A stretch of DNA of 64,000 bases from Bailinhaonella thermotolerans (GTDB lineage: Bacteria; Actinomycetota; Actinomycetes; Streptosporangiales; Streptosporangiaceae): assembly GCF_003594875.1 (NCBI RefSeq), contig NZ_QZEY01000003.1:558001-622000 (forward strand), given 5' to 3'. The translations under genes and the position numbers were made by a program. How positions within the stretch are numbered: the first letter of the stretch is position 1; each line of letters begins with the position of its first letter. The notes beneath the pieces are model-generated. The model saw only the letters and a list, made by a program, of their open reading frames with translations, ran no database searches and was not told where the DNA came from. Shown here piece by piece: positions 6,571 through 15,527 of the stretch.

Positions 6571-8718
6571 ATGACCCTGACCACCAGTGCGTTCGCCCTT
6601 CCCGACAACCTCTCGGCCAAGGCCGACCCGGCGCTGATCGCCGACGACGAGCGGCACTTCGCGGCCATCGAGGAGAGCCTCGACCAGGCGATCGCGGACC
6701 TGTCCGACCGCCTCGACGCCGCGCGCAGGGCCCCCGGCGGGCTGGGCCGGGCGGCGCTCGACCGGGACCTGGAGATCCACCGGCTGAGCACCCGCCTGCG
6801 CGCCCTGCGCCGGTTCGGGCTGGACCTGTGCCTGGGCCGCATGGTCGGCGCGGACGACGCCGAGCCGGTGTACGTCGGGCGCCTGGGCCTCACGGACAAC
6901 GCCGGCCGCCGCCTCCTGGTCGACTGGCGGTCCGCCGCGGCCGAGCCGTTCTTCGGCGCGACCCACGCCAACCCGATGGGCCTGGTGAGCCGCCGCAGGT
7001 ACCGCTGGACGCGCGGCCGGATCAGCGACTACTGGGACGAGGTGTTCACCGGGGACGGGTTCGAGGGGCACGCGGCGCTGGACGACCAGTCGGCGTTCAT
7101 CGCCAGCCTGGGCGCGAGCCGTTCGCCCCGGATGCGCGACGTGCTCGGCACCATCCAGGCCGACCAGGACGCGATCATCCGCGCGGGCTCCCGCGGCGCC
7201 CTCGTCGTGGACGGCGGCCCGGGCACGGGCAAGACGGTCGTCGCCCTGCACCGCTCGGCCTACCTCCTCTACTCCGACCCGCGGCTGGACCAGCGCCGGG
7301 GCGGGGTGCTGTTCGTCGGCCCGCACCAGCCCTACCTGGCGTACGTCGCGGACGTCCTGCCCAGCCTCGGCGAGGAGGGCGTCCAGACCTGCACCCTGCG
7401 GGACCTCGTCCCCGAGGGCTCCGCGGCGGTGGCCGAGGCCGACCCGGAGGTCGCCCGGCTCAAGGCGTCCGCGGACATGGTGAAGGCGATCGAGCCCGCC
7501 GTGCGGTTCTACGAGAAGCCGCCGACGCAGGGGTTGACGATCAACACTCCCTGGTCGGACGTCTGGCTGAGCCCCGCGGACTGGGCCGAGGCGTTCGACG
7601 CGCCCGAGCCCGGCACCCCGCACAACGAGGCGCGCGACCGGATCTGGGAGGAACTGCTCAGGATCCTGATCGACAAGCACGACGAGGAGGAGATCTCGCC
7701 CGACCTGCTCCGCAAGGCGCTGCTGCGCGACCGGGAGCTGCTCACGACCTTCAACCGGGCGTGGCCCGTCATCGAGGCGGCCGACCTCGTCGGGGACCTG
7801 TGGACGGTGCCCGCCTACCTGCGGTTGTGCGCCCCGTGGCTCAGTCCGGACGAGATCCGGCGGCTGCAGCGCGCGGACCCGCAGGCCTGGACGGTGTCCG
7901 ACCTGCCCCTGCTGGACGCGGCCCGGCAGCGGCTCGGCGACCCGGAGACCTCCCGCCGGAAGCGCCGCCAGGCCGCCGCCGTCGCCGCCGAGCGCGACCG
8001 CATGGCCGACGTGATCGGCGACCTGCTCGCGGCCGACCCCGACGGCGAGGGCGCGGTGACGATGCTGCACGGGCAGGACCTGCGCGACAGCCTGGTGGAC
8101 GAGAACGCGCTGCCCGCCGCCGAACCCGACCGGCTCGCGGGGCCGTTCGCGCACATCGTCGTGGACGAGGCGCAGGAGCTGACCGACGCCGAGTGGCAGA
8201 TGGTGCTGAGCCGCTGCCCGTCCAGGAGCTTCACCATCGTCGGCGACCGCGCCCAGGCCAGGCACGGGTTCACCGAGTCGTGGCGGGAGCGGCTGGAGCG
8301 CGTCGGGCTCGACCGGATCACCCTGACCTCGCTGAGCGTCAACTACCGGACGCCCGAGGAGGTCATGGCGGAGGCCGAGCCGATCATCCGGGCGGCCCTC
8401 CCCGACGCCAACGTGCCGACCTCGATCCGCCGCAGCGGGATCCCCGTCGAGTACCGGTCCGCGTGGGACCGGGACCTCATCCTCGACGACTGGCTCGCCG
8501 CCAACCCCGAGGGCACCGCCTGCGTCATCGGCGACCCCACGTTCCGGCCGAGGCCGCGCGTCAGGTCGCTGACGCCGGAACTGTCGAAGGGCCTGGAGTT
8601 CGACCTGGTCGTCCTCGTCGATCCGGAGGACTTCGGCGACGGCGTCGAGGCCGCGGTGGACCGCTACGTCGCCATGACCCGCGCCACCCGGCGCCTGGTG
8701 ATCCTCACCACCACGTGA
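6571..8718 (+). CDS. helR: RNA polymerase recycling motor ATPase HelR
   Basis: ATG 6571, with GGAG just upstream, gives 715 residues, the usual HelR length. The N-terminal coiled-coil arm (about residues 15-90) precedes UvrD/Rep-like motor domains: Walker A GGPGTGKT at about 215-222, Walker B-type motif VVDEAQELTD, a GDRAQ motif and C-terminal ELSKGLEFDLVV, then YVAMTRATRRLVIL. HelD/HelR proteins bind RNA polymerase and release stalled complexes; HelR of Streptomyces displaces bound rifamycin and gives tolerance. The RAE upstream supports the HelR subtype rather than generic HelD. The gene is monocistronic, with a hairpin terminator after it. Confidence 0.92.
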   Translation: MTLTTSAFALPDNLSAKADPALIADDERHFAAIEESLDQAIADLSDRLDAARRAPGGLGRAALDRDLEIHRLSTRLRALRRFGLDLCLGRMVGADDAEPVYVGRLGLTDNAGRRLLVDWRSAAAEPFFGATHANPMGLVSRRRYRWTRGRISDYWDEVFTGDGFEGHAALDDQSAFIASLGASRSPRMRDVLGTIQADQDAIIRAGSRGALVVDGGPGTGKTVVALHRSAYLLYSDPRLDQRRGGVLFVGPHQPYLAYVADVLPSLGEEGVQTCTLRDLVPEGSAAVAEADPEVARLKASADMVKAIEPAVRFYEKPPTQGLTINTPWSDVWLSPADWAEAFDAPEPGTPHNEARDRIWEELLRILIDKHDEEEISPDLLRKALLRDRELLTTFNRAWPVIEAADLVGDLWTVPAYLRLCAPWLSPDEIRRLQRADPQAWTVSDLPLLDAARQRLGDPETSRRKRRQAAAVAAERDRMADVIGDLLAADPDGEGAVTMLHGQDLRDSLVDENALPAAEPDRLAGPFAHIVVDEAQELTDAEWQMVLSRCPSRSFTIVGDRAQARHGFTESWRERLERVGLDRITLTSLSVNYRTPEEVMAEAEPIIRAALPDANVPTSIRRSGIPVEYRSAWDRDLILDDWLAANPEGTACVIGDPTFRPRPRVRSLTPELSKGLEFDLVVLVDPEDFGDGVEAAVDRYVAMTRATRRLVILTTT

Positions 8719-8774
8719 CCCCGCTCAGCGGTACGGCGGCGCCCCCGGTCCGGCACGGCGGCGCCCCGCGCCCC

Positions 8775-8818
8775 GTACGGCGTCCGCCCGGCCGGTGACC
8801 GGCGGCCGGGCGCCGTAC
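8775..8818. terminator. convergent hairpin terminator between helR and NUDIX gene
   Basis: The left arm 8775-8793 (GTACGGCG, bulge TCCG, CCCGGCC) pairs with 8804-8818 (GGCCGGGCGCCGTAC): 15 bp with one 4-nt bulge and a 10-nt loop. It is centred between two convergent genes and lacks a T-tract. The outer arms contain the recurring CCGTACGGC palindrome. Confidence 0.6.
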
Positions 8819-8826
8819 GGCCCGCC

Positions 8827-9288
8827 TCAGCGGGCGGGGAGGTAGACCGTGCGGCCGGTGTCGCGTGCGGTGCGGGCGGCCGGGATGCGGGCGGCCGTGC
8901 GCGCCCACATCTGGGCCTCGGCCTCCTCCCAGGTCCAGAAGCGGGCGTCGTCGAGCTCCTCGGCCTGGAGCCGGAGGCCGTCCAGGCCGGGGACGACCCC
9001 GCCGTCGAAGATGTAGCTGATCGTCGCGCGCGGCCGGTCGCCCTCGGCCGCGAGCCAGTCGACGACGAGCAGCTCGCCCGCCGTCGCGGTCACGCCGATC
9101 TCCTCGGCGGCCTCGCGCACGGCGCACTCGTGCGGCGCCTCGTCGGCCTCCATGATCCCGCCGGGCAGGTTCCAGTGATCCCGGTAGTTCGGCTTGACCA
9201 GCAGCACCCGGTCGCCCGGATCGGTGAACAGCAGCGCGGCGGTGGCGTAGAAGGTGGGCAGACTGGCGAACCACTCCGCCTGACTCAT
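8827..9288 (-). CDS. NUDIX hydrolase
   Basis: ATG 9288 gives MSQAEWFASLPTFYATAALLF (153 residues), the usual start of this actinomycete NUDIX group; an in-frame GTG at 9303 would add five residues. The NUDIX box is complete: GG at the end of LPGGIMEADEAP, then REAAEEIG near residues 58-80, with the metal-binding REUXEE core intact. NUDIX enzymes cleave a nucleoside diphosphate linked to another group; the substrate is not evident. It lies 79 bp downstream of the LOG gene on the same strand. Confidence 0.88.
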   Translation of the reverse strand: MSQAEWFASLPTFYATAALLFTDPGDRVLLVKPNYRDHWNLPGGIMEADEAPHECAVREAAEEIGVTATAGELLVVDWLAAEGDRPRATISYIFDGGVVPGLDGLRLQAEELDDARFWTWEEAEAQMWARTAARIPAARTARDTGRTVYLPAR

Positions 9289-9367
9289 CAAGGGCTTGAT
9301 CACCCCGGCACGGTACCCCGCCGCCCGCCCGGCCCCTCCCCGAGGCCGGCCGGGACGGTCGCGGCGC

Positions 9368-10174
9368 TCACTCGGGGGTCGCGGTCTCCTCGGCGGCGGT
9401 GGCGACCGACTCGCGTTCGGTGGCGCGCAGCCGCTCGGACTCGCTGATGAGGCGCACGACCTCGTCCACGTCGTCGGTCACCTGGATGAGGTCCACGTCC
9501 ACGGGGGCGATCTTGCCGGACTCGACGAGGGTGGTCTTGATCCAGTCGAGGAGGCCGCCCCAGAAGGCCGTGCCGACCAGGACGACGGGGAAGGAGGTGA
9601 CCTTCCTCGTCTGGACCAGGACCAGGGCCTCGAAGAGCTCGTCCAGGGTGCCGAAGCCGCCCGGGAGCACCACGAACCCCTGGGCGTACTTGACGAACAT
9701 GGTCTTGCGGACGAAGAAGTAGCGGAACTCCAGGGCCATGTCGACGTACGGGTTGATGCCCTGCTCGAAGGGGAGCTCGATGCCGAGGCCGACCGAGGTG
9801 CCGCCCGCCTCGCGAGCGCCGCGGTTGGCGGCCTCCATCGCGCCGGGGCCGCCGCCGGTGATCACCGCGTAGCCGGCCTCCGCGAGGGCCTTGCCGATCC
9901 GGACCCCCAGTTCGTACTCGGGGCTGTCGGGCTTGGATCTGGCGGTGCCGAAGACGCTGACGGCCGGGCCCAGCTCGGCGAGCATGCCGAAGCCCTCGAC
10001 GAATTCGGCCTGGATGCGCAGCACGCGCCAGGGATCCTGGTGCAGCCAGTCGGCCGGGCCCCGCTGGTCGAGGAGTCGCTGGTCATATGTCGTCGACGGG
10101 ACGAGCCTGCCACGCACCAGGGCCGCACCCTGGCGGCGCTCCCGTCGTCCGTCTCCACCGTTTCGGACACTCAT
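9368..10174 (-). CDS. LOG-family (TIGR00730) protein, long form
   Basis: ATG 10174 (MSVRNGGDGRR) gives 268 residues; the in-frame extension to 10213 has no support. A basic N-terminal extension of about 80 residues precedes the LOG fold. GGGPGAMEAANRGA binds the nucleotide phosphate and LPGGFGTLDELFEAL is the family signature. Unlike the shorter paralogue at 1761, it has EFRYFFVRKTMFVKYA between the two motifs, as in the larger actinomycete LOG subfamily. A nucleoside 5'-monophosphate phosphoribohydrolase activity is likely. In related genomes it sits next to dapE, as here, with a spacer of 374 bp. Confidence 0.88.
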   Translation of the reverse strand: MSVRNGGDGRRERRQGAALVRGRLVPSTTYDQRLLDQRGPADWLHQDPWRVLRIQAEFVEGFGMLAELGPAVSVFGTARSKPDSPEYELGVRIGKALAEAGYAVITGGGPGAMEAANRGAREAGGTSVGLGIELPFEQGINPYVDMALEFRYFFVRKTMFVKYAQGFVVLPGGFGTLDELFEALVLVQTRKVTSFPVVLVGTAFWGGLLDWIKTTLVESGKIAPVDVDLIQVTDDVDEVVRLISESERLRATERESVATAAEETATPE

Positions 10175-10548
10175 GAGCTTCACCGTAATGCGCCACTCGT
10201 CCGGAACCGCCAAAAGAATCTCGAAAAAAGTCTGCGGATTGGTGGGAACCGGTGGGACCGGTCCTACCGTCTAAGAGCCGAGGGTGCTGCTCGGGACTGA
10301 ATGTGGTCTTCCCCGCCAAGATGGCCGGCGAGGAAGGCCACATTCGTTTGTGGGGCCGGAAGACCCCGTCCCACCTGCGGTTTCACTCAAGCCGTACGGC
10401 GGGCGCGGCGCGCGCGCCGGCCGTACGGCACGCAGTCGGCGGGCGTGGCGCGGGAGCCGCGCGGGAGCCGCCCAGCGGGCGCGCGGGAGCCGGGCGAACG
10501 CGACCGGGCGGCCGGCGGGAACCGGACCGGCGGCGGGCGGGCGCCGGG
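10175..10548. other. 374-bp spacer between dapE and the LOG gene
   Basis: No gene is supported here. The spacer carries a strong hairpin (10299-10345) and two copies of the GCCGTACGGC palindrome at 10391-10400 and 10420-10429, which could fold against each other. The AT-richer part around 10200-10240 is a plausible promoter zone for the leftward LOG gene. Confidence 0.5.
10299..10345 (-). terminator. hairpin after dapE
   Basis: GAATGTGGTCTTCC (10299-10312) pairs with GGAAGGCCACATTC (10332-10345), 14 bp with one mismatch or wobble, around a 19-nt loop that can extend the stem. It lies downstream of dapE on the minus strand and upstream of the LOG gene. Termination is the simplest role; a leader structure for the LOG gene is possible. 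Confidence 0.5.
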
Positions 10549-11604
10549 TCAGGCGGTCAGCCAGGCCCGCATCCTGGCCTCGGCCTCGGCGATCAGGGGG
10601 AGGAGCACGTACTCCTCGCGCTTGTGGGCGAGGGCCGGGTCGCCGGGACCGTAGTTGACGGCGGGGACGCCGAGCTCGCTGAAGCGGGCGACATCGGTCC
10701 AGGCGACCTTGGCGCGGGGCGTGCCGCCGATGGCCGCGGCGAACGCGGCGGCCACCGGGTGGGTGAGCCCCGGGCGGGCGCCGGGGGCGCCGTCGGTGAA
10801 GGTGACCTCGAAGTCGCGGAACAGGTCGGAGACGTGGGCGCGCGCCTGGTCCAGCGTGAGGTCCGGCGCGAACCGGTAGTTGACCGTGACCACGCACTCG
10901 TCCGGGATCACGTTGCCCGCGACCCCGCCGCGCACGGCCACCGCGTTGAGGCCCTCGTGGTAGCGCAGGCCGTCCACCTCGGGCTGCCGGGGCTCGTACG
11001 CCCGCAGGATCTCGAAGATCGCGGCGGCCTCGTGGATCGCGTTGCGGCCCAGCCAGGAACGGGCGCTGTGGGCGCGCACGCCGCGCGCGGTGATCTCGGC
11101 GCGCAGGGTGCCCTGGCAGCCGCCCTCGATCTCCCCGGCCGTCGGCTCCATCAGCACCGCGAAGTCGCCGGCGAGCCGGTCGGGGTGGGTGCGGCAGAGC
11201 CGCAGCAGGCCGTTCTTCTCGGCCTCGACCTCTTCGTTGTCGTAGAAGACGTAGGTCACGTCGCGGTTCGTCGCGGGGATCGCCGCGAGCCGCAGCATCA
11301 CCGCCACCCCGGCCTTCATGTCCGAGGTGCCGCAGCCGTACAGCCGGTCGCCCTCGACCCGCGACGGCACGTTGCCCGCGGTCGGCACGGTGTCCAGGTG
11401 CCCGGCGATCACCACGCGCTCGGCCCGCCCCAGCGAGGTCCGCGCCACGACCGCGTCCCCGTCACGGTCCACGCGCAGGTGCGGGAACGCGCGCAGCGCC
11501 GCCTCCACGGCGTCCGCCAGCGCCTTCTCCGTCCCGCTGACCGACTCGATGTCCACGAGCCGCGCGGTCAGTTCCCGGGCGTCGAGCCCCAGGTCGAGTC
11601 CCAT
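10549..11604 (-). CDS. dapE: succinyl-diaminopimelate desuccinylase
   Basis: The 351-residue M20 metallopeptidase-family enzyme of the succinylase branch of lysine/meso-diaminopimelate synthesis removes succinate from N-succinyl-LL-DAP in the cytosol. The dizinc ligands are visible: GHLDTVP (His, Asp), GTSDMKAG (bridging Asp), DNEEVE (general base and ligand Glu), MEPTAGEIEGG (Glu) and the C-terminal His in ALAHKREEYV. ATG 11604 gives MGLDLGLDARELTARLVDIESVSGTE, normal for actinomycete DapE. It is transcribed leftward, toward the LOG gene. Confidence 0.93.
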   Translation of the reverse strand: MGLDLGLDARELTARLVDIESVSGTEKALADAVEAALRAFPHLRVDRDGDAVVARTSLGRAERVVIAGHLDTVPTAGNVPSRVEGDRLYGCGTSDMKAGVAVMLRLAAIPATNRDVTYVFYDNEEVEAEKNGLLRLCRTHPDRLAGDFAVLMEPTAGEIEGGCQGTLRAEITARGVRAHSARSWLGRNAIHEAAAIFEILRAYEPRQPEVDGLRYHEGLNAVAVRGGVAGNVIPDECVVTVNYRFAPDLTLDQARAHVSDLFRDFEVTFTDGAPGARPGLTHPVAAAFAAAIGGTPRAKVAWTDVARFSELGVPAVNYGPGDPALAHKREEYVLLPLIAEAEARMRAWLTA

Positions 11605-11779
11605 GCCCGCAGACCTTACCCGTCCCCGCCCGCCCCCGCCCGCCCTGACCCGCTCACTCCGCGCCGCTCCGGACCGCTCGCCCGTCGCCCGCCCACCGGG
11701 CCCGCCCCGTCCCGTACGGCTCGCGCCCGGTGCCTGCCGTACGGCTCGCGCGCCCGCCGCCGGCGGGAAAGGGCGGGCG

Positions 11780-12559
11780 TCAGGCGGTGAGGCAGTGGTC
11801 CACGAAGGCGGCGGACGGGGGGAGGAGACGCGCGGCCTCGCGTTCGAAGTACGCCGTGGCGCGCTCGCCCGGCCAGTCGGCGGGGAGGAGCTCCTTGGGC
11901 AGCCCGGGGTCGGTGAACAGGAACTTGCGCCAGCCGTGGACCAGCCGGCTGCGCACCGCGAAGGCGTCGTCGGGGGCGGCGCCCGGCGGGAGGGAGCCGA
12001 CCAGTTGCTCGGCGTCCTTCAGCCAGGTCTCGTACGACCGGCCCAGGGCGTCCAGGTCCCAGGCGCGGGCGACGAGCGCGGCGGGGTCGCCGTCGAGGAC
12101 CGCGTCGAAGCGGGTCGCCTCCACGGACTCCGCGGCCAGCACCGCGTCCACCTCGGTGGAGGCGTGCGGACCGATCCAGGTGGTCTCGGTCAGCGGCGCG
12201 TAGCCGAGGTACGTCAGGGAGGCGCGCACCCGCTCCCGCCTGGGGCGTTCCCGGATCGGCGGCACGACGAGCACGTTCCAGCGGCCGTCCCAGGGAGCCG
12301 CGGCGGTGCGGTAGATGCGGGCCGCCGCCTCGTCGAGCCGGCGCACGGCCTTGGGCGTCAGCTCGTAGCCCGGGCCGTGCGGGAGCCGTACCGGGCGCAG
12401 CCAGCCCTGGCGCACCATGCGGGACACCGCGGTGCGCACGGCGGCCGGCGCGATGCCGAGCGGGGCCAGGAGCCGGACCAGCGCGGCGACCGACGCGCGC
12501 CCGCCGCGTACGCGCAGGTGGTCACCGTAGAGGTCGAACAACGTGGCGCGGGCGTTCAC
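11780..12559 (-). CDS. PaaX-family transcriptional regulator
   Basis: I take GTG 12559 (VNARATLFDLYGDHL) as start, giving 259 residues, because this is the standard PaaX N-terminus; the frame stays open far upstream without homology. The winged helix spans about residues 1-85 (VRTAVSRMVRQGWLRPVR), followed by the PaaX middle domain (WDGRWNVLVVPPIRERPRRERVRASLTYLGYAPL) and C-terminal domain. PaaX proteins repress phenylacetate genes by sensing phenylacetyl-CoA, but no paa genes are near, so the ligand here is unknown. The start faces the DUF3117 gene across 199 bp. Confidence 0.85.
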   Translation of the reverse strand: MNARATLFDLYGDHLRVRGGRASVAALVRLLAPLGIAPAAVRTAVSRMVRQGWLRPVRLPHGPGYELTPKAVRRLDEAAARIYRTAAAPWDGRWNVLVVPPIRERPRRERVRASLTYLGYAPLTETTWIGPHASTEVDAVLAAESVEATRFDAVLDGDPAALVARAWDLDALGRSYETWLKDAEQLVGSLPPGAAPDDAFAVRSRLVHGWRKFLFTDPGLPKELLPADWPGERATAYFEREAARLLPPSAAFVDHCLTA

Positions 12560-12758
12560 GATGACCAGTCTGTAGGCCCGGAAACGTCCCCACAATCCGT
12601 ATCCGGCGGGCGCCGGGCCGCGCCGGTCGTGATCGCTATTAGCATCCGGGCAGGGGAGGCGGGATAATAGGACATCACAGATCACGTGAATGCGACGGGC
12701 GCTCACCGAACCCACGGTGCGCTCCGGCACCCGAACGGAAGCAGGAAGGGATACGCGC

Positions 12759-12926
12759 ATGGCGGCGATGAAGCCGCGGACCGGCGACGGTCCGCTGGAG
12801 GTCACCAAGGAAGGACGGGGCATTGTCATGCGGGTCCCCCTGGAGGGTGGCGGGCGGCTCGTCGTCGAGCTGACCCCGGACGAGGCCGCCGCGCTCGGTG
12901 AAGAGCTCAAGACCGTGACGGGCTGA
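12759..12926 (+). CDS. DUF3117 family small protein
   Basis: This 55-residue protein (MAAMKPRTGDGPLEVTKEG, ending EELKTVTG) starts at ATG 12759 with AGGAAGG eleven bases upstream. DUF3117 is a short, near-universal actinobacterial family with almost invariant sequence; its function is unknown. It is often placed near dapE and sigE, as here. The PaaX-like gene is divergent from it, sharing a 199-bp promoter region. Confidence 0.9.
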   Translation: MAAMKPRTGDGPLEVTKEGRGIVMRVPLEGGGRLVVELTPDEAAALGEELKTVTG

Positions 12927-13168
12927 CCCGGCTCCGCGCCGTGGCAGTCCCGTGACCGCTCTCATCGCAGTGTCGTGACAGACCAGACGGCCTCGGTCGC
13001 CGGGGAGCACGCCGCCGTCGTGCTGCTCGGCTGCCGGGGTCGTCCGTTCGTTTCCGGTTCGCGCTCCCGGGGGGTTCGGCACGGCCTAGACTCCCGTTGC
13101 CCGGACGCCGCGGCCGTTCACGCGCAGGCCGCCCGCCCTTTCCGCCGTCGCCCGCCCGGAGGAGTTCC

Positions 13169-14608
13169 GTGCCCATCCAGACCTCGCTGACGACGTCGGC
13201 CCTGCCCCCAGGCCAGGCCGACGCCATCGCCCTTCCCGTCCGCCCGGGGCCCGAGGCCGCCCCCGTGGCGGGCCTGCCGGTGCCCGCCGAGACCCTGCTG
13301 GCGCACTACGAGGCCAAGGGCGAGCCGGGCGAGATCGTCGAGGTCCCCGTGCCCGACGGCGACAGGCTCGTCCGCCACTACCTGTACGGCGTGGGCGACC
13401 TGTCCCCGGCGGCCCTGCGCCGGGCCGGGGCCGCGCTCGCCCGCCGCGCCCGGGGCCGCGGCGCGCTCGACGTGCGCCTGCCCGAGGACGCCGCGCCCGA
13501 GGCGGTCACCGCGTTCACCGTCGCCGCGCTCCTGGCGTCCTACACCTTCAGCATGGCCACCGGCGAGAGCCGCACGGTCCCGGTCGCGAGCGTCAGCCTC
13601 GCGGGGGCCGACCCCGAGGCCGTGCGCCGGGGCACGACGATCGCCCGCGCCACCGCGCTCTGCCGCGACCTGGTCAACACGCCGTCCTCGGTGAAGTCGC
13701 CCGAGTGGCTGGCCGACCAGGCGGTGGCGGCGGCCGAGGAGGCGGTGCTGGGCTCGCGCGTGTGGACCGAGGCGGAGCTGGCGGCCGAGGGCTTCGGCGG
13801 CATCCTGGCCGTGGGCCAGGGCTCGGTGCGCCCGCCGCGCATGGTCGAGCTGTCCTACACCCCCGACAACCCCGACGGGCGTCACGTGGTGATCGTCGGC
13901 AAGGGGATCACCTTCGACTCGGGCGGCCTGTCGCTCAAGCCCGCCGAGGCCATGAAGCCGATGAAGACGGACATGGCCGGCGGCGCGACCGTCATCGCGG
14001 TGCTGTCGGCGCTGCGCGCGCTGGGCGTGCGGAGCCGCGTGACCGGCCTGATCGCCGCCGCGGAGAACCTCCCCTCCGGCAGCGCGCTCCGCCCCGGCGA
14101 CGTCCTCACGCAGTACGGCGGGCGCACGGTCGAGGTGATGAACACCGACGCCGAGGGGCGGCTCGTGCTCGCCGACGCCCTGGCGTACGCCGACGCCAAC
14201 CTCGACCCCGACGTGATGGTGGACATCGCCACCCTCACCGGCGCGATCAAGGTCGCGCTCGGGCTGGGCTACGGCGGCCTGTTCGCCAGCGACGACGCCC
14301 TGGCCGCCGAGCTGCTGCGCGCGGGCGACGCGACCGGCGACCGGCTGTGGCGCCTCCCGCTCCCCGACGACTACCTGCCCGCGCTGGACTCCCCGGTGGC
14401 GGACCTGTCCAACGTCGAGCAGGGCTCCACGTTCAACGCCGGCTCGATCACCGCGGCCCTGTTCCTGCGGGAGTTCACCGGCAAGCGCCCCTGGGCCCAC
14501 CTGGACATCGCGGGTGCGGGCCGCAGCGCCGCCGACGAGGGCGAGAACACCAAGGGCGGCACCGGCTTCGGCACCCGCGCGCTGCTCCACTGGCTCACCA
14601 CCACCTGA
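13169..14608 (+). CDS. pepA: leucyl aminopeptidase (M17)
   Basis: The start is GTG 13169 with GGAGGAG seven bases upstream, giving 479 residues. The N-terminal macrodomain-like region is followed by the M17 catalytic domain: VGKGITFDSGG (Lys and Asp ligands), KTDMAGG (Asp) and the signature NTDAEGRLVLADAL (Asp, Glu, catalytic Arg). PepA enzymes are dizinc hexameric aminopeptidases that trim N-terminal residues from peptides and act in glutathione and peptide turnover. Length and motif order match the family. The gene is monocistronic, 242 bp after DUF3117. Confidence 0.93.
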   Translation: MPIQTSLTTSALPPGQADAIALPVRPGPEAAPVAGLPVPAETLLAHYEAKGEPGEIVEVPVPDGDRLVRHYLYGVGDLSPAALRRAGAALARRARGRGALDVRLPEDAAPEAVTAFTVAALLASYTFSMATGESRTVPVASVSLAGADPEAVRRGTTIARATALCRDLVNTPSSVKSPEWLADQAVAAAEEAVLGSRVWTEAELAAEGFGGILAVGQGSVRPPRMVELSYTPDNPDGRHVVIVGKGITFDSGGLSLKPAEAMKPMKTDMAGGATVIAVLSALRALGVRSRVTGLIAAAENLPSGSALRPGDVLTQYGGRTVEVMNTDAEGRLVLADALAYADANLDPDVMVDIATLTGAIKVALGLGYGGLFASDDALAAELLRAGDATGDRLWRLPLPDDYLPALDSPVADLSNVEQGSTFNAGSITAALFLREFTGKRPWAHLDIAGAGRSAADEGENTKGGTGFGTRALLHWLTTT

Positions 14609-14779
14609 CCCCGCGCGGGCGGCCGCCCCGGCGGGAGGAGGCCCGGCGTGCCCGGCTCCCCGGTTCCCCGATGGAGGCGGAACGCCCCGGGGGGCCGGCG
14701 CGGGCGCGGGCTCAGGCCGTACGGAGAACGATCGGCGCGGCCGGACGCCCGGGCGAGTCGTGCGGGCTCAGCGGGTCCT

Positions 14780-15412
14780 TCAGCGGGTCTTGACCGCGGC
14801 GAGGAGGCCGTCGCCGAGCGGGATCATGACGGGCACCAGGCGGTCGTCGTCGCGGACGAGCTTGCCGAGCTCGCGGATGGCGACCGTGTCCTGGTCGCGC
14901 TGGGCGGGGTCGGCCACCCGGTTGTGCCACAGGGCGTTGTCGAACGCGACGATGCCGCCCGGGCGGAGCAGGCGCATGGCCTCGGTCAGGTAGTCGGGGT
15001 ACTCCTGCTTGACCGCGTCGCAGAAGACCAGGTCGTAGACCCCGTCGGCGAGCCGGGGGAGGACGTCCAGGGCGCGCCCGGCGATCAGGCGCACGCGGGA
15101 ACCGGCGAACCCCGCCTCGGCGTACGCCTCCCGGGCCAGCCGCTGGTGCTCGGGCTCCACGTCCACGCTCGTGAGCGTGCCGTCGGGGCGCATGCCGCGC
15201 AGGAGCCAGATGCCGGAGATGCCGCAGCCGGTGCCGATCTCGACGACCGAGCGGGCGCCGATCGACGCCGCGAGGAACCGGAGGGCGCTGCCACCGCCGG
15301 GCAGCACCGGGGGAGCGCCCACCTCGGCGCCCCGTCGCCGCGCGTTGCGCAGCACGTCGTCCTCGGGGACGAAGTCCTCGGCATAGGCCACGCTGGCCTC
15401 CACACCGCTCAT
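14780..15412 (-). CDS. class I SAM-dependent O-methyltransferase
   Basis: ATG 15412 (MSGVEASVAYAEDFVPEDD) gives 210 residues; the open frame beyond has no homology. The Rossmann methyltransferase motif I is VVEIGTGCGISG, with the acidic SAM ribose-binding residue in LTSVDVEPEH. FCDAVKQEYPDYL and FDNALWHNRVAD carry the catechol-O-methyltransferase-like metal and catalytic aspartates. The COMT/caffeoyl-CoA-type family methylates catechol-like hydroxyls using a divalent cation; the substrate is unknown. It is divergent from sigE across 115 bp, an arrangement conserved in mycobacteria and streptomycetes. Confidence 0.9.
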   Translation of the reverse strand: MSGVEASVAYAEDFVPEDDVLRNARRRGAEVGAPPVLPGGGSALRFLAASIGARSVVEIGTGCGISGIWLLRGMRPDGTLTSVDVEPEHQRLAREAYAEAGFAGSRVRLIAGRALDVLPRLADGVYDLVFCDAVKQEYPDYLTEAMRLLRPGGIVAFDNALWHNRVADPAQRDQDTVAIRELGKLVRDDDRLVPVMIPLGDGLLAAVKTR

Positions 15413-15527
15413 GGCCAGGAGCCTACGGGAACTAGGGGCCGATTGCCCGCGTTGCACACTGTGACGACGAAACCGGGCGGCGACGTGTCGCGCACCCGGG
15501 TAGGCGAGAAGGGACGAACCAGGCAGT

